Below, one piece after another: positions 26,947 through 36,431 of a stretch of 64,000 nucleotides of DNA. The number at the start of each line of letters is the position of its first letter. Position 1 is the first letter of the stretch. The notes below the pieces were generated by a model. It had not been told where the DNA came from, did not search any database, and worked only from the letters and a program-made list of their open reading frames with translations. Both the position numbers and the translations under genes were made by a program. This stretch comes from Helicobacter saguini (GTDB lineage: Bacteria; Campylobacterota; Campylobacteria; Campylobacterales; Helicobacteraceae). The DNA lies in contig NZ_JRMP02000004.1 in NCBI RefSeq assembly GCF_000762875.2, positions 124,001 through 188,000 on the forward strand, read 5' to 3'.

Positions 26947-27487
26947 TTACTCCTTAGTAGAATCTAATTTGGATAATTTTATAGATTCTATAGAATCTAG
27001 TGTAAATAAAGATTTTATATGTATTCCTAATAAGGAATTTATTAGCGGTATTTCATGTGTTTGTAGTGATTTAACAAATCTAAAGGAAATAGAAAATGAA
27101 AGTGTAGAATCTTTTTCGTGCTTAGGTATTATAGGGCTTTTGGGTTTAGGGCAGTATGGCGACCCTATTAATCCTAGTGCTTGGGAGCAGTCTTTGTTGT
27201 CAATGCAACGTGTGCTTAAAAGTGGCGGAAAATTATTAATAGCCGTGCAAATAGGTAAAAAAGATGTTTTACAATTTAATAGTGGTAGAATCTTTAGGCT
27301 AAAAACAATTTGTGATGTTTTAAATTATATGCGTTTAATTGATTTAAATTTTATCAACAATCATGAACTAGATGTTTATAATTGTTTATACGTAAATGAT
27401 AATAAAACAATGGTAAATAAACAGAATATGCAATATTTATTAAATCAAGATTCTATAACCGCTCTTATAGAATTTGAAAAAATATAA
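26921..27487 (+). CDS. DUF268 family protein, C-terminal part (same gene as 26479-26946)
   Basis: The frame downstream of the G tract carries the remaining DUF268 homology: ISCVCSDLTNLKEIENESVESFSCLGIIGLLGLGQYGDPINP, then MQRVLKSGGKLLIAVQIG, a methyltransferase-like loop. The ATG at 26921 lies inside the upstream coding region and has no ribosome site, so this is not an independent gene but the other half of a switched-off one. An insert with IDSIESSVN follows the tract. Confidence 0.7.
   Translation: MIYGGGGGNYSLVESNLDNFIDSIESSVNKDFICIPNKEFISGISCVCSDLTNLKEIENESVESFSCLGIIGLLGLGQYGDPINPSAWEQSLLSMQRVLKSGGKLLIAVQIGKKDVLQFNSGRIFRLKTICDVLNYMRLIDLNFINNHELDVYNCLYVNDNKTMVNKQNMQYLLNQDSITALIEFEKI
26930..26943 (+). 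repeat. 14-base G tract in DUF268 gene, phase OFF
   Basis: Fourteen G in a row at the frame break. Removing one G joins both reading frames exactly, as expected of a slipped-strand contingency locus. Confidence 0.92.
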
Positions 27488-27544
27488 ATCTTTATAGAAT
27501 CTATGTAGAATCTGTATTTCATTTGTGCGAAATAAGGAGAAAAA

Positions 27545-29038
27545 ATGTCATTAAAAGGTAAATTAAAAAATTTAAGAATTACAATACGAAAAGTTAGGTA
27601 TGAAAGAATAATTTATAACTTTGCTAATAGTTTTAATGATATTAATATAAAAAATGTAATTTTAGATTCTATGCTAGAGTTTAAAGATTCTAATAAGGTA
27701 ACACAAAGATTTATTAGAAAAAATTTATATAAGATAAAAGAGTGGCTTTCTAGTAATGAGTTTAAGGAAAAGTATGCAGATTCGCCTTTCTATCCATTAT
27801 TAAACCCAGATGAGATTAATTATAAATATATCACTGATGATGTGGCTTATAGTTTAAATTTGCCATTGCCAAATTATTATAATTTCTATTTTTTAGCGGC
27901 TAGTTTTAGTGCTCATGATGCTTGTCTAGACATGCTTAGATTCTGTGGAGTGCAATCTGTGCCACATCATAATGCTAATTTTAGACTATTTTTCAATGAG
28001 CAATACAATCTTATAAATTATAAAAATGTAGATAGTATGCATAAACTTGCCTTTTTTATTCTTTACGCAGGTTCACACTACAAGGAAAATATAAATGATA
28101 TACATAAATTTTTACATCTTACATATAAAAGTGATAAAAAGATTCTATACATTGTGCGGGACCCACTAGAAAGACTAAAATCAGCACTGAATAATTCTTA
28201 TGTAGATTGGCATAAAACCATAGAGCCATTAAGTATAGAATCTAAACCAAAAGATATTTTAAAAAATAGAACTTTGTATTGGATAAATAGAGAAGATTCT
28301 AATTTTATGGATAATATTTCTAAGTTTAATTTTGATTTATTTGCAATGGATTCTATAACTGCTTTTCTTAATCGCGATAAAATTTACTATCTTGATTTTA
28401 AAAAGACGTTTCCAAAATATGCCTTTGAAACTTTTAGTGAGCTATCTAAAATATTTGGGTTTAACCCACCAAATATTAATCACTTTCCTACTACTAAAAA
28501 ATGGGGAATGCTAGCTAGGATTTTACCAGCTATCATCAATGTAGATTCTAAGTTTATAGAATCTAATACTGCTAATAACGGGGGGGGGGGGGGGCGAACC
28601 ACCTTGCAGCCTAGCAGCATAAAAATCTTTGCAAATCCTTACAACTACACAAATACAAGTAAAATAAACATTACACAAGAGTTTATAGATTCTAAGTATC
28701 TAAAAGAAGATTTAGAATCTTTAAGCTTATTTGTAGAATCCAAGGTTGAATTTGACTTTATAATGCAAAATATGCAGTTAAAACAAAAATTGCAAGAATA
28801 TTTTAGTGACTTTTGCAGGGCTTTGAAAGAAGAAATTGTGGTGGTGCAAAGTAAGTTTGTAGGTAAAAATGATATTTTAGAATATCTCAAAACACACAAG
28901 GAAACACGAATAAATTTAAGAAACCTACTAGATAAAGAGCTATCACATATAAAGGAGAGTAGACCTGATATTATAGAATCTTGGGTTGATTATAATGAGT
29001 TTATAAATATGTGTGATGAGTTAGATTCTATAAATTAG
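27545..29038 (+). CDS. DUF2972 family protein (sulfotransferase-like), phase-variable, ON
   Basis: 497 residues, soluble. The N-terminal half contains YNFYFLAASFSAHDACLDMLRFCGVQS and, near residue 206, IVRDPLERLKSAL, which resembles the 3'-phosphate-binding RDPxxRxxS segment of sulfotransferases. The C-terminal half after the G tract (ANPYNYTNTSKINITQEFIDSKYLKEDLE) matches my memory of DUF2972 proteins, found in Campylobacter and Helicobacter surface loci. A 15-G tract (28580-28594) encodes five glycines and keeps the frame open. ATG has AAGGAGAAAA upstream. It follows the DUF268 gene by 57 bases, suggesting a shared surface-modification unit. Confidence 0.7.
   Translation: MSLKGKLKNLRITIRKVRYERIIYNFANSFNDINIKNVILDSMLEFKDSNKVTQRFIRKNLYKIKEWLSSNEFKEKYADSPFYPLLNPDEINYKYITDDVAYSLNLPLPNYYNFYFLAASFSAHDACLDMLRFCGVQSVPHHNANFRLFFNEQYNLINYKNVDSMHKLAFFILYAGSHYKENINDIHKFLHLTYKSDKKILYIVRDPLERLKSALNNSYVDWHKTIEPLSIESKPKDILKNRTLYWINREDSNFMDNISKFNFDLFAMDSITAFLNRDKIYYLDFKKTFPKYAFETFSELSKIFGFNPPNINHFPTTKKWGMLARILPAIINVDSKFIESNTANNGGGGGRTTLQPSSIKIFANPYNYTNTSKINITQEFIDSKYLKEDLESLSLFVESKVEFDFIMQNMQLKQKLQEYFSDFCRALKEEIVVVQSKFVGKNDILEYLKTHKETRINLRNLLDKELSHIKESRPDIIESWVDYNEFINMCDELDSIN
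28580..28594 (+). repeat. 15-base G tract in DUF2972 gene, phase ON
   Basis: Fifteen G encode Gly5 in the middle of the protein; any change not a multiple of three would truncate it. Confidence 0.92.
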
Positions 29039-29164
29039 TTTTATAAACATACGCAAAAGCTAACTTACAATCTTTTCACATTACAAATTTCACAATTATT
29101 TACTTTTATTAGTTATATTTTCATTAAGTCTTTTTTAAGGCAAATTACCATAAAAGGATAAAAT

Positions 29165-29740
29165 ATGAGAAAGATTTTTGTTAGCACGATTTTGGCTGGG
29201 TTTGTTGGTTTTGGTAGTTTCACTGCGTTAAATGCGGCGAGTTACACAGCGGATGTGGCGCATTCTAGCGTTGCTTTCAAGGTTTCGCACATGGTGGTTT
29301 CGACCGTGGATGGCAATTTTAATAAGTTTAGCGGCGAGGCTGAAATCGACAAAGGAGTGCTAAAGTCCATAAATGGCGAGATTGAAATCGCTTCTGTGAA
29401 TACGCGAAATGATGGGCGCGATAAGCATTTGCAGGGTGCGGACTTTTTTGACGCGGCGAAATTCCCCACTGGCACGCTAAAATCTACGAAAATTACGAAG
29501 GTGAAAAATGGCGTGAAAGTCGAGGCTGATTTGACGCTGCATGGCGTGACTAAAAAGGTCGTGCTAAATGGCGAGCTAAAGGGTCCGGGCGTAAATGAAA
29601 TGACAAAAAAAGAGCTTTATGGTTTGACATTAAATGGGCAAATTAATCGTAAAGATTTTGGAATCGGCGCGACAAGCGGCTCTGCAAGTATCGGCGAGCA
29701 AGTGGAAATCAACATTTCGCTAGAGCTTGCCGCGAAGTAG
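29165..29740 (+). CDS. YceI-family periplasmic protein
   Basis: 191 residues with a signal peptide (1-24, ending LNA). The mature part is the YceI lipocalin-like barrel: YTADVAHSSVAFKVSHMVVSTVDGNF, ASVNTRNDGRDKHLQGADFFDAAKFPT, ADLTLHGVTKKVVLNGEL, GATSGSASIGEQVEINISLELA. YceI proteins bind isoprenoid-type lipids in the periplasm. AAAGGATAAAAT precedes ATG. The gene has no AGAWTCT word, in contrast to most neighbours. Confidence 0.9.
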   Translation: MRKIFVSTILAGFVGFGSFTALNAASYTADVAHSSVAFKVSHMVVSTVDGNFNKFSGEAEIDKGVLKSINGEIEIASVNTRNDGRDKHLQGADFFDAAKFPTGTLKSTKITKVKNGVKVEADLTLHGVTKKVVLNGELKGPGVNEMTKKELYGLTLNGQINRKDFGIGATSGSASIGEQVEINISLELAAK

Positions 29741-29845
29741 ATTTCAATAATTTATAGAATCTTATTGTTATAGAATCTAGATTAAAATGAGTTTAGATTC
29801 TGTAATCTCTTGTAATGTTTTAAAAAATATTGAAAGTTTAGGTTT

Positions 29846-30349
29846 CTAAAATGAAGCACTATAACCAACCTGCGAAATAAATCTATCTAAACTTTGTTTA
29901 GCAGCTTCTATAATAGCAACAGAGCGGTTATTGTAAGTTGTGAGCGGACTAGTAAGCGATGCTGCATAGTCATAATAACCCGGATTTACATAGCTAAAAG
30001 TTTTATCATTATGTGTAAAAGTATAACGAATAGTAACATAGACACGATAAAAAGTAGCGAAACCTTGAGAATTTGTAGCAATAATAGCATCTTTAATGTT
30101 TTGCACATCAATATTTAATATAGAATCTGCTTCGCTTTCATCAACCACTTGTGAGTGAAAACGTGAGTAAATAGCTTCATTTATTGTATCTTTTATACGA
30201 ATAGATTCTTCAGGATTTTCCAAGTTTGGATACATTTTTACACAGACTTTATCTCCTAATGCTTTATTTGCAAAATACGCCATGGGCTTGTATCCGCAAG
30301 AATTTAGCATAAAGATAAAAATAAAAAAACTAATTTGCATAACACGCAT
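29846..30349 (-). CDS. lptE: LPS-assembly lipoprotein, LptE-like
   Basis: 167 residues with a lipoprotein signal (lipobox LNSC, Cys18) followed by GYKPMAYFA, which is typical of LptE. The rest has the two-strand, two-helix pattern: SILNIDVQNIKDAIIATNSQGFATFYRVYVTIRYTF and a C-terminal helix SVAIIEAAKQSLDRFI. LptE plugs the LptD barrel that inserts LPS in the outer membrane. Assignment rests on the N-terminus and architecture; sequence identity in this family is low. Confidence 0.65.
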   Translation of the reverse strand: MRVMQISFFIFIFMLNSCGYKPMAYFANKALGDKVCVKMYPNLENPEESIRIKDTINEAIYSRFHSQVVDESEADSILNIDVQNIKDAIIATNSQGFATFYRVYVTIRYTFTHNDKTFSYVNPGYYDYAASLTSPLTTYNNRSVAIIEAAKQSLDRFISQVGYSASF

Positions 30350-30566
30350 TTTACAACTTCTGGAAAATATTAATTTGTTGTGATTATAGCTAAAAAATTT
30401 GCATATTATATTTTGTCCTATTATATCAAGTGATAAAATGCAAAATATATGTGGCGTGAACTTTAGAAATTTGATTATAAAATCTAAAAAGTCATTTAAA
30501 CTTCACAATTTTAAATTATAATTCTGCTTTTTGTAAAATATATGTAAAATTTGTTAGGTTAGGAAA

Positions 30567-31874
30567 ATGATAACTTTTGGTAGAAAAATATTATTGTTTT
30601 TTTGTTTCTTTGGATATTTGTATGGGCAAAATATAGAATCTAATTTGCAAGATTCTAATATTATAGATTCTATAGATTCTAAAAATAAAAGTTCAGCTCA
30701 AATTGAGAATCTAGATTCTAAAAAAGTTAGCTTTTTTATAACTAATGATTCTGCTAAAGTTCAAAATGATTTGATAAAAATGGCGAATAAAGATTCTATA
30801 AAAGTTACAGATTCTATAACTTTAGTAGAAAACATAGAATCTAGCGACTTAAAAGATTCTAAAGATTCAAAAGATTCTAAACCGATAAATTCTGCAAATT
30901 CTACAACAAATGACAATAACAAATCTACACAAAAAGTTACAGATTCTATAACTTTAGAATCTAACAAAGATACGAATCAAAATATCAGTGAAAATGAGAA
31001 AAATAAAAAACTATCCTTTTGGGAGCGAGTTAAAAATCACTTTTTTGACATTAATGAGTATAAAAATCGAGTCGATAAGGCGGAAAATTCTTTTCAATAT
31101 TTTATGAATGCAATCGAGCATGAAGGCACATATTTTATCTATCAATATAGCCTGCCGCCTTATGGAATCTATGGGAATAATATCCCTAGCGAGCTTAAGT
31201 TTCAAATAAGTTTTAAGATTCCGCTGTGGCGTGGAGCCTTGTGGAGTAAGGGAAGTTTTTTTTTAGCATATACACAAACGATGTGGTTTCAGCAGTTTAA
31301 CTACCGATACTCAAGCCCTGTGCGTGATACTACTTACAAGCCTTATTTGTATTACACATATCCGGGCGATTGGGGCTTTTTGGGTGGGAAAATTAAGGAA
31401 GTGCGCGCTGGGATGGTGCATTATAGCAATGGAATCGGCGGGAGTGAGTGCTATCGCACTAGCTTTGAAGACCCGACACCTACGCCAAATTGTCGCTCGC
31501 GTTCAGCCGGGACGCGATTTATCGCGGAGCTAATTTGGGAAAAGCAGCTAAGAGAGCATACTTTTGGCTTGCAATTTAGCGTGTGGCCCTACATTCCTAG
31601 CCGCCGCGACAACCCTGACTTGCCAAACTACATGGGCTATGCGGACGCGAAATTTTATTATCGATACAAACGCCACTTAGTCGAGCTGCAAGTATCGCCT
31701 GTGATTAGCGATTATACACGCTATCATGGGAATTTTCGAGTTGGCTACGCCTTTGCAGTAAGTAAATATGTTTCACTTTATGCACAATATTTTTATGGAT
31801 ATAATGATAGTTTATATGAGTATAATATTATGACTTCTAGAATAGGTATAGGCTTACGCTCGACAACTTTTTAA
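30567..31874 (+). CDS. pldA: Outer-membrane phospholipase A with repeat-rich N-terminal linker
   Basis: Signal peptide 1-20 (ending YGQ), then about 125 residues of DSK/IES/VTDSIT repeats, then an OMPLA barrel from about residue 150. The catalytic segment RAGMVHYSNGIGG contains the His-x-Ser-Asn of OMPLA (H285, S287, N288). Strands such as FKIPLWRGALW, LYYTYPGDWGFLGG and a C-terminal IGIGLRSTTF fit an outer-membrane barrel ending in Phe. OMPLA hydrolyses phospholipids in the outer leaflet. The repeat linker is not part of the family and would lie in the periplasm. Confidence 0.85.
   Translation: MITFGRKILLFFCFFGYLYGQNIESNLQDSNIIDSIDSKNKSSAQIENLDSKKVSFFITNDSAKVQNDLIKMANKDSIKVTDSITLVENIESSDLKDSKDSKDSKPINSANSTTNDNNKSTQKVTDSITLESNKDTNQNISENEKNKKLSFWERVKNHFFDINEYKNRVDKAENSFQYFMNAIEHEGTYFIYQYSLPPYGIYGNNIPSELKFQISFKIPLWRGALWSKGSFFLAYTQTMWFQQFNYRYSSPVRDTTYKPYLYYTYPGDWGFLGGKIKEVRAGMVHYSNGIGGSECYRTSFEDPTPTPNCRSRSAGTRFIAELIWEKQLREHTFGLQFSVWPYIPSRRDNPDLPNYMGYADAKFYYRYKRHLVELQVSPVISDYTRYHGNFRVGYAFAVSKYVSLYAQYFYGYNDSLYEYNIMTSRIGIGLRSTTF
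30634..30657 (+). repeat. 24-bp dyad just behind PldA signal peptide
   Basis: TAGAATCT and AGATTCTA arms around AATTTGCA; peptide IESNLQDSN begins right after the predicted cleavage site. Confidence 0.85.
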
Positions 31875-31884
31875 AGGGAAAGTT

Positions 31885-32745
31885 ATGAAAAATGAAAGTA
31901 TAAAAGATTCTACAAGTAGATTTATAAAAAGTTCTAAAAATCATAACTCTAAAAATTTTAAAGTTAGTGATAAGGATTCTAAGCAAGATTCTAAAAAAGT
32001 TAGGAATATTGAAATAAAAGATTCTAACAAATCACATAAAAATATAGAATCTAAAAAACCAAAAAAAGATTCTAAAAAATCTAGCGATATTATAGAATCT
32101 ACATTAGATTCTAAAGATTCTAAAAAAGTGCAAGATTCTAAACAAAACAAAAATTTACAACGCAAAATCGTGCTTGGAATCTCCGCTGGCAGCTGCATTG
32201 ATTTAACTTTTCATTTTATAAAAAACCTGCCAAAAGAAATTATGCTTTATGTCGTGCCGACAAATAACGCAAAAGTGCTTTGCAAGGCAGAGAAAAACCT
32301 TGATTTAATCGCTGAAATTAAGCGTTTAAGGACGCAAAATCTAAAGATAGAATCTAGCATCACAAGCCCGCTTGCTAGCGGTTCTTTTAGCTTTGAATCC
32401 TGCATCGTGCTGCCTACAAGTAGCAATACGCTCTCTGGCGTAGCAAATGGTTTGCAAGAAAATCTTTTGACGCGTGTGTGTGCGGTGTGTTTGAAAGAGC
32501 GGCGGCGGCTAGTTTTAGCGGTGCGTGAGATGCCACTTAGCCCTATTTTGCTAGAAAATATGATGCGACTTGCAAATATCGGCGTGGTGATTGCACCCCC
32601 TGTGGCAGGGTATTATAGCCACATTAGCACGCTAGATGGCTTGCATAATTTTTTGGTTGGCAAGTATTTTGATATGCTAGATATTGAAAACTCCCTTTAT
32701 TCGCGCTGGGGGAGTGAAAATAGGCTTTTTAGCTCTATAATCTAA
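31885..32745 (+). CDS. ubiX: Flavin prenyltransferase UbiX with N-terminal repeat tail
   Basis: Residues 93-286 are UbiX: RKIVLGISAGSCIDL, LPTSSNTLSGVANGLQENLLTR, LVLAVREMPLSPILLENMMRLANIGVVIAPPVAGYY. It prenylates FMN to make the cofactor of UbiD decarboxylases. Residues 1-92 are a charged tail built from DSK, KNIESKKPKKDSK and similar words, absent from the family. The start ATG has AAAGGGAAAGTT upstream, 10 bases after pldA stops, so the pair is probably co-transcribed. The end overlaps the convergent gene by 4 bases. Confidence 0.9.
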   Translation: MKNESIKDSTSRFIKSSKNHNSKNFKVSDKDSKQDSKKVRNIEIKDSNKSHKNIESKKPKKDSKKSSDIIESTLDSKDSKKVQDSKQNKNLQRKIVLGISAGSCIDLTFHFIKNLPKEIMLYVVPTNNAKVLCKAEKNLDLIAEIKRLRTQNLKIESSITSPLASGSFSFESCIVLPTSSNTLSGVANGLQENLLTRVCAVCLKERRRLVLAVREMPLSPILLENMMRLANIGVVIAPPVAGYYSHISTLDGLHNFLVGKYFDMLDIENSLYSRWGSENRLFSSII

Positions 32746-33764
32746 AACAAAACATTTGCGCTGAAGTGCCATTGAATGCCAATTTGCACGTTATAATTTT
32801 GTATTAAAAGTTGTTGCGTGAATGGGTCGCTTTGCCCAGCTGGGAGTGAATAATGCTCCTTTAAATACCATTTTTGCGAACGTGCATTTGGCACACCTGC
32901 AAAAGTTATAGGGATTTTCAGCCCAAAATCAAGCCGCAAATTATCCGTAAAATACAGGCTCAAACCAGCCCTACCATACATCCCAGCCCCCGAGATATAC
33001 AGGCTATCTTGCGTATTTAACGTAGTGCCGGGCGTATATGCCGTGACACCAGGGTCAGGACGCCAAGTCACGCCCCCACTTGTCGTATTATTATAAGTGC
33101 GATTATCAAATTTACCAAGACTATAAGTGGTAAATTCATAGCCAACGCCGCCATACACGCCCACTCGAAAGCCCACCATTTTGTATTTCGTCAATTTTTT
33201 CCACACAAAGCTAATGGGCAAATTCACACCCACATCTACACCCACGCCATAAGTCAGCATAAAAGCATTATTTGAAATCGTGTCGCTAAAGCCCGGATTT
33301 GCGTTAAATTTCACAGGCGTAGTCGCGCCATTTGCATTTGAGTTGTAAAACTCATCGCGCCAACACTGCACATTTAGATTAGGCATTTCGCCTGCGTTGC
33401 ACTTTCGCATACTGCCATCATGCAGCGAATTTTTATCAAGTGTGCCAAAATCCACGCTATTGCTAAAACTCGCACTCACATAGCCTCGCACCGTAAAAAT
33501 CCCAGCTTTATCAATCGTTACCTCTAAGCCAGCATAGCCGCTTGTGATGTCTTTTACATTGCCATTTTCATAGCTGCCATGCTGCGTATTTGTGTAGAAA
33601 AGGTTGCCTGTTTCATTGACCGTGCTTGTGTTTCGCGTGTATTGATTGCTAGCAGTCGTGCTTAGCTTGCCCTCATTCATACTAGCGCCAAGCCCTAGGA
33701 AAAATTGATATTTCGCCGCATGAGCAATGTTTAGCAGTAATAAAAATATTAGAATCTTTTTCAT
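32742..33764 (-). CDS. Hop-like outer-membrane beta-barrel protein
   Basis: Signal peptide MKKILIFLLLLNIAHA, then KYQFFLGLGASMNEGKL and alternating amphipathic strands with a C-terminal NVQIGIQWHFSANVLF ending in Phe, the pattern of Helicobacter outer-membrane proteins. Two cysteines (RKCNAGEMPNLNVQCWRD) likely form a loop disulfide. About 340 residues. ATG 33764 has GGGGAAATTT in front; an in-frame start 13 codons earlier would spoil the signal peptide. Specific ligand unknown. Confidence 0.75.
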   Translation of the reverse strand: MKKILIFLLLLNIAHAAKYQFFLGLGASMNEGKLSTTASNQYTRNTSTVNETGNLFYTNTQHGSYENGNVKDITSGYAGLEVTIDKAGIFTVRGYVSASFSNSVDFGTLDKNSLHDGSMRKCNAGEMPNLNVQCWRDEFYNSNANGATTPVKFNANPGFSDTISNNAFMLTYGVGVDVGVNLPISFVWKKLTKYKMVGFRVGVYGGVGYEFTTYSLGKFDNRTYNNTTSGGVTWRPDPGVTAYTPGTTLNTQDSLYISGAGMYGRAGLSLYFTDNLRLDFGLKIPITFAGVPNARSQKWYLKEHYSLPAGQSDPFTQQLLIQNYNVQIGIQWHFSANVLF

Positions 33765-33833
33765 AAATTTCCCCACATGATTGCAAAATATTGCAATTTT
33801 CATTCCATTAATTTTAGCAAAACTTTTACATTT

Positions 33834-34796
33834 TTATATTTTCCTTAAAATTTTTGTTGGATTTGCCTTAAAGGCATTCGTTTTTATTCGGTGTGCTAGG
33901 GCTTTTATCATTTCAGTAGGAAAGTCTTTTGTTAATAATTTTTCAATAATTTTTTCCTTTTTATTATTTTCATTTAAATCTTGCACATCAAATTTTTTGC
34001 TTAAATATGCCAAAAATTCTTCTCTTGTTTTATTTTTTTTCGCCCTAATTTCTAGCTCTTTTTGCTTTATAAAATTATCCCAAAACTTAGCATATTCGCA
34101 ATATTTTTCTAAAAAAGTATCGATTTCTTGATATGTGTAGCCGATTTCTGCTTCATCGCTTTGCCCTTCATACAAATCAGCACTCGGTTTCTTTTCAATG
34201 ATAGAATCTGGCAAATGCAAAAACTTAGCTAACTCAAAAATTTGGCTCTTATAAAGCCCACCTATAGGATTTAAAGCGCAAGCCAAATCGCCAAAAAGCG
34301 TGCCATATCCTAGCATCAACTCGCTCTTATTACTCGTGCCTATCACTAATCTTTTTTCTTTTTGCGAAAAATCATAAAGGGTAGCCATTCTCATTCTCGC
34401 GCAAAAATTCCCCCTTGCAACCTTGTTAGTAGCACCATATTTTTCGCAATAGATTCTATCAAAATCCTTAATATCCGCGATTTCATACTCAATATCAAAC
34501 TTTTCACACAGCTTTAAAGCATCATTAATGCTTTCTTTACTCGAAGTTAGAGATGGCATTAAAAGGGCTTTTAAGTTAGATTTTTTAGAACTTTTTGCGT
34601 TTTTAATTTCAAGCAAATCCATAGAATCTTCACTCAAAATATCCACACAAAAGCTCAAATGACAAAGCGTAGCGACAACAGCACTATCAATGCCCCCACT
34701 AAGACCAACTATAACGCGTTCAAACCCAGCCGCCGCAACTTCTTTTTTTAAGAACTTTATCATAGTAAAAACTTCATTTATGCTAATTTCTTTCAC
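33834..34796 (-). CDS. nadE: NH3-dependent NAD+ synthetase
   Basis: ATP pyrophosphatase fold with SGGIDSA (33-39), VARGNFCARMRMATLYDF, GTSNKSELMLGYGTLFGDLACALNPIGGLYKSQI and KKPSADLYEGQSDE. It amidates deamido-NAD in the last step of NAD synthesis. No glutaminase domain. GTG 34796 with AAAGG seven bases upstream is the best start; a TTG nine codons earlier lacks a ribosome site and ATG occurs only 12 codons later. An insert of about 30 residues with EDSMDLLEIKNAKSSKK follows the P-loop. Confidence 0.92.
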   Translation of the reverse strand: MKEISINEVFTMIKFLKKEVAAAGFERVIVGLSGGIDSAVVATLCHLSFCVDILSEDSMDLLEIKNAKSSKKSNLKALLMPSLTSSKESINDALKLCEKFDIEYEIADIKDFDRIYCEKYGATNKVARGNFCARMRMATLYDFSQKEKRLVIGTSNKSELMLGYGTLFGDLACALNPIGGLYKSQIFELAKFLHLPDSIIEKKPSADLYEGQSDEAEIGYTYQEIDTFLEKYCEYAKFWDNFIKQKELEIRAKKNKTREEFLAYLSKKFDVQDLNENNKKEKIIEKLLTKDFPTEMIKALAHRIKTNAFKANPTKILRKI

Positions 34797-34898
34797 TTTA
34801 TAACCTTTCAAGTTTCTAAACAAAAATAAAATAATTTTACCATTCTTAAAACTAAATTTATATAATTTGGCTATTTAGATTCTAAAAAAAGGAAAAAA

Positions 34899-36416
34899 AT
34901 GGTTATTTCAATCCTTTGCGGTGGCTCTGGCACGCGACTTTGGCCTATTTCGCGTGAGCTTATGCCTAAACAATTTGCACGCCTTATCGGCAATGATTCA
35001 CTTTTTAAATTGACGCTTGAGCGAAATGTCAAACTGCTAGGCAAAAATGATAGTTTGCAGGTGATTACAAATGATAAACATTATTTTTTAGCCCTTGATG
35101 AAGCCGCTGAAGTGGGTATAAAAGTGCAGAGTTTTATCTTAGAATCTATTGCTAAAAATACCGCTGCTGCCTTGACTTTTGCTGCTTTGCTAACCGCTAA
35201 AACTAACCCAAATGAAGTGATTTTAACACTCCCAAGTGACCATATAATCCATGATTTTCCTAAGTATAAATCTTGCGTAGAATCTGCGCTGAAACTTGCA
35301 GAAAGTGGCAATATCGTTACCTTTGGTATCAAGCCAAATACGCCCCACACAGGCTATGGATATATTCAAATAGATTCTAAAGATTCTAAATCTAGCGGCG
35401 TGAAAAAAGATTCTAAAAGCCTACAAAACATAGAATCTAGCGGCTTGTTAGTCCGTGCATTCCATGAAAAGCCAGATATTAAAACCGCGCAAAAATACGT
35501 AAAAGAAGGCAATTTCTTTTGGAATAGCGGAATGTTTTGCTATAAAGCAAATGTGCTTTTAGATGAAATGAAAACGTATCAAAAAGAAATTTATAATGCG
35601 TGTGTGACGGCGTTTGAGAAGTCTTATAAAGATTCTAATATAGAATCTAAAACGCTAGATTCTAAGTCAAAAGATTCTAAATTAGATTCTAAAAACGGCG
35701 AATTTTTACGGCTTGATAAGACTTTGAGTGAGAAGATTCCAGAACTTAGCATTGATTACGCTGTGATGGAAAAAACTAAAAAGCTTAAAATGATTGTGGG
35801 CGATTTTGTTTGGAATGATGTCGGTAGCTTTGACAGCCTTGATAGCGAATATGAGAAAGACGGCGATGGCAATGCGAAAACCTGCGAGATTGAGAGTATT
35901 GATTCTAAAAATAATCTTATTTTGGCGGAAAAAAATGTCGCTATGATAGGCGTAAATGACTTTGTGGTGGTCGATAGTAGCGATGTGCTTTTAATTGCAA
36001 AAAAGGGGCAAACGCAAGATGTGAAAAAAATCGTGGAGCAATTAAAAAAGAAAAATAGCGAGCTAGTCGTGGTTCATAACACCGCTTTTCGCCCATGGGG
36101 CAGCTACACCGTGCTGCAAGAAAAGCCAAATTATAAGCTAAAAAGCATTGTAGTAAAGCCAAAACAGCGTTTGAGCCTACAAAAGCACTTTCATCGAAAT
36201 GAGCACTGGATAATCGTTAGTGGTTCTGCAATCGTGCAAGTTGGGAAACGTGAGATATTTTTAAAGGCAAATGAAAGCACATACATCCCGATGGGCGAAG
36301 TGCATCGGCTAACAAACCCCGGAATAATTGATTTAGTAATGATAGAAGTGCAAGTGGGCGAATACTTGGGCGAAGATGACATCGTGCGTTTAAGCGATGA
36401 CTACAAACGCAACTAA
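34899..36416 (+). CDS. manC: Mannose-1-phosphate guanylyltransferase / mannose-6-phosphate isomerase
   Basis: Bifunctional type II enzyme making GDP-mannose. The nucleotidyltransferase has GGSGTRLWPISR (8-19), LPSDHII, FHEKPD, GNFFWNSGMF and VGDFVWNDVGSFDSL; the C-terminal cupin isomerase has YKLKSIVVKPKQRLSLQKHFHRNEHW and YIPMGEVHRL. Two DSK-rich inserts (near residues 158-185 and 245-275, the latter SNIESKTLDSKSKDSK) sit in the transferase domain. GDP-mannose would feed LPS or glycan synthesis. AAAAGGAAAAA precedes ATG. 505 residues. Confidence 0.93.
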   Translation: MVISILCGGSGTRLWPISRELMPKQFARLIGNDSLFKLTLERNVKLLGKNDSLQVITNDKHYFLALDEAAEVGIKVQSFILESIAKNTAAALTFAALLTAKTNPNEVILTLPSDHIIHDFPKYKSCVESALKLAESGNIVTFGIKPNTPHTGYGYIQIDSKDSKSSGVKKDSKSLQNIESSGLLVRAFHEKPDIKTAQKYVKEGNFFWNSGMFCYKANVLLDEMKTYQKEIYNACVTAFEKSYKDSNIESKTLDSKSKDSKLDSKNGEFLRLDKTLSEKIPELSIDYAVMEKTKKLKMIVGDFVWNDVGSFDSLDSEYEKDGDGNAKTCEIESIDSKNNLILAEKNVAMIGVNDFVVVDSSDVLLIAKKGQTQDVKKIVEQLKKKNSELVVVHNTAFRPWGSYTVLQEKPNYKLKSIVVKPKQRLSLQKHFHRNEHWIIVSGSAIVQVGKREIFLKANESTYIPMGEVHRLTNPGIIDLVMIEVQVGEYLGEDDIVRLSDDYKRN

Positions 36417-36431
36417 TTATTTTCTATTTTT

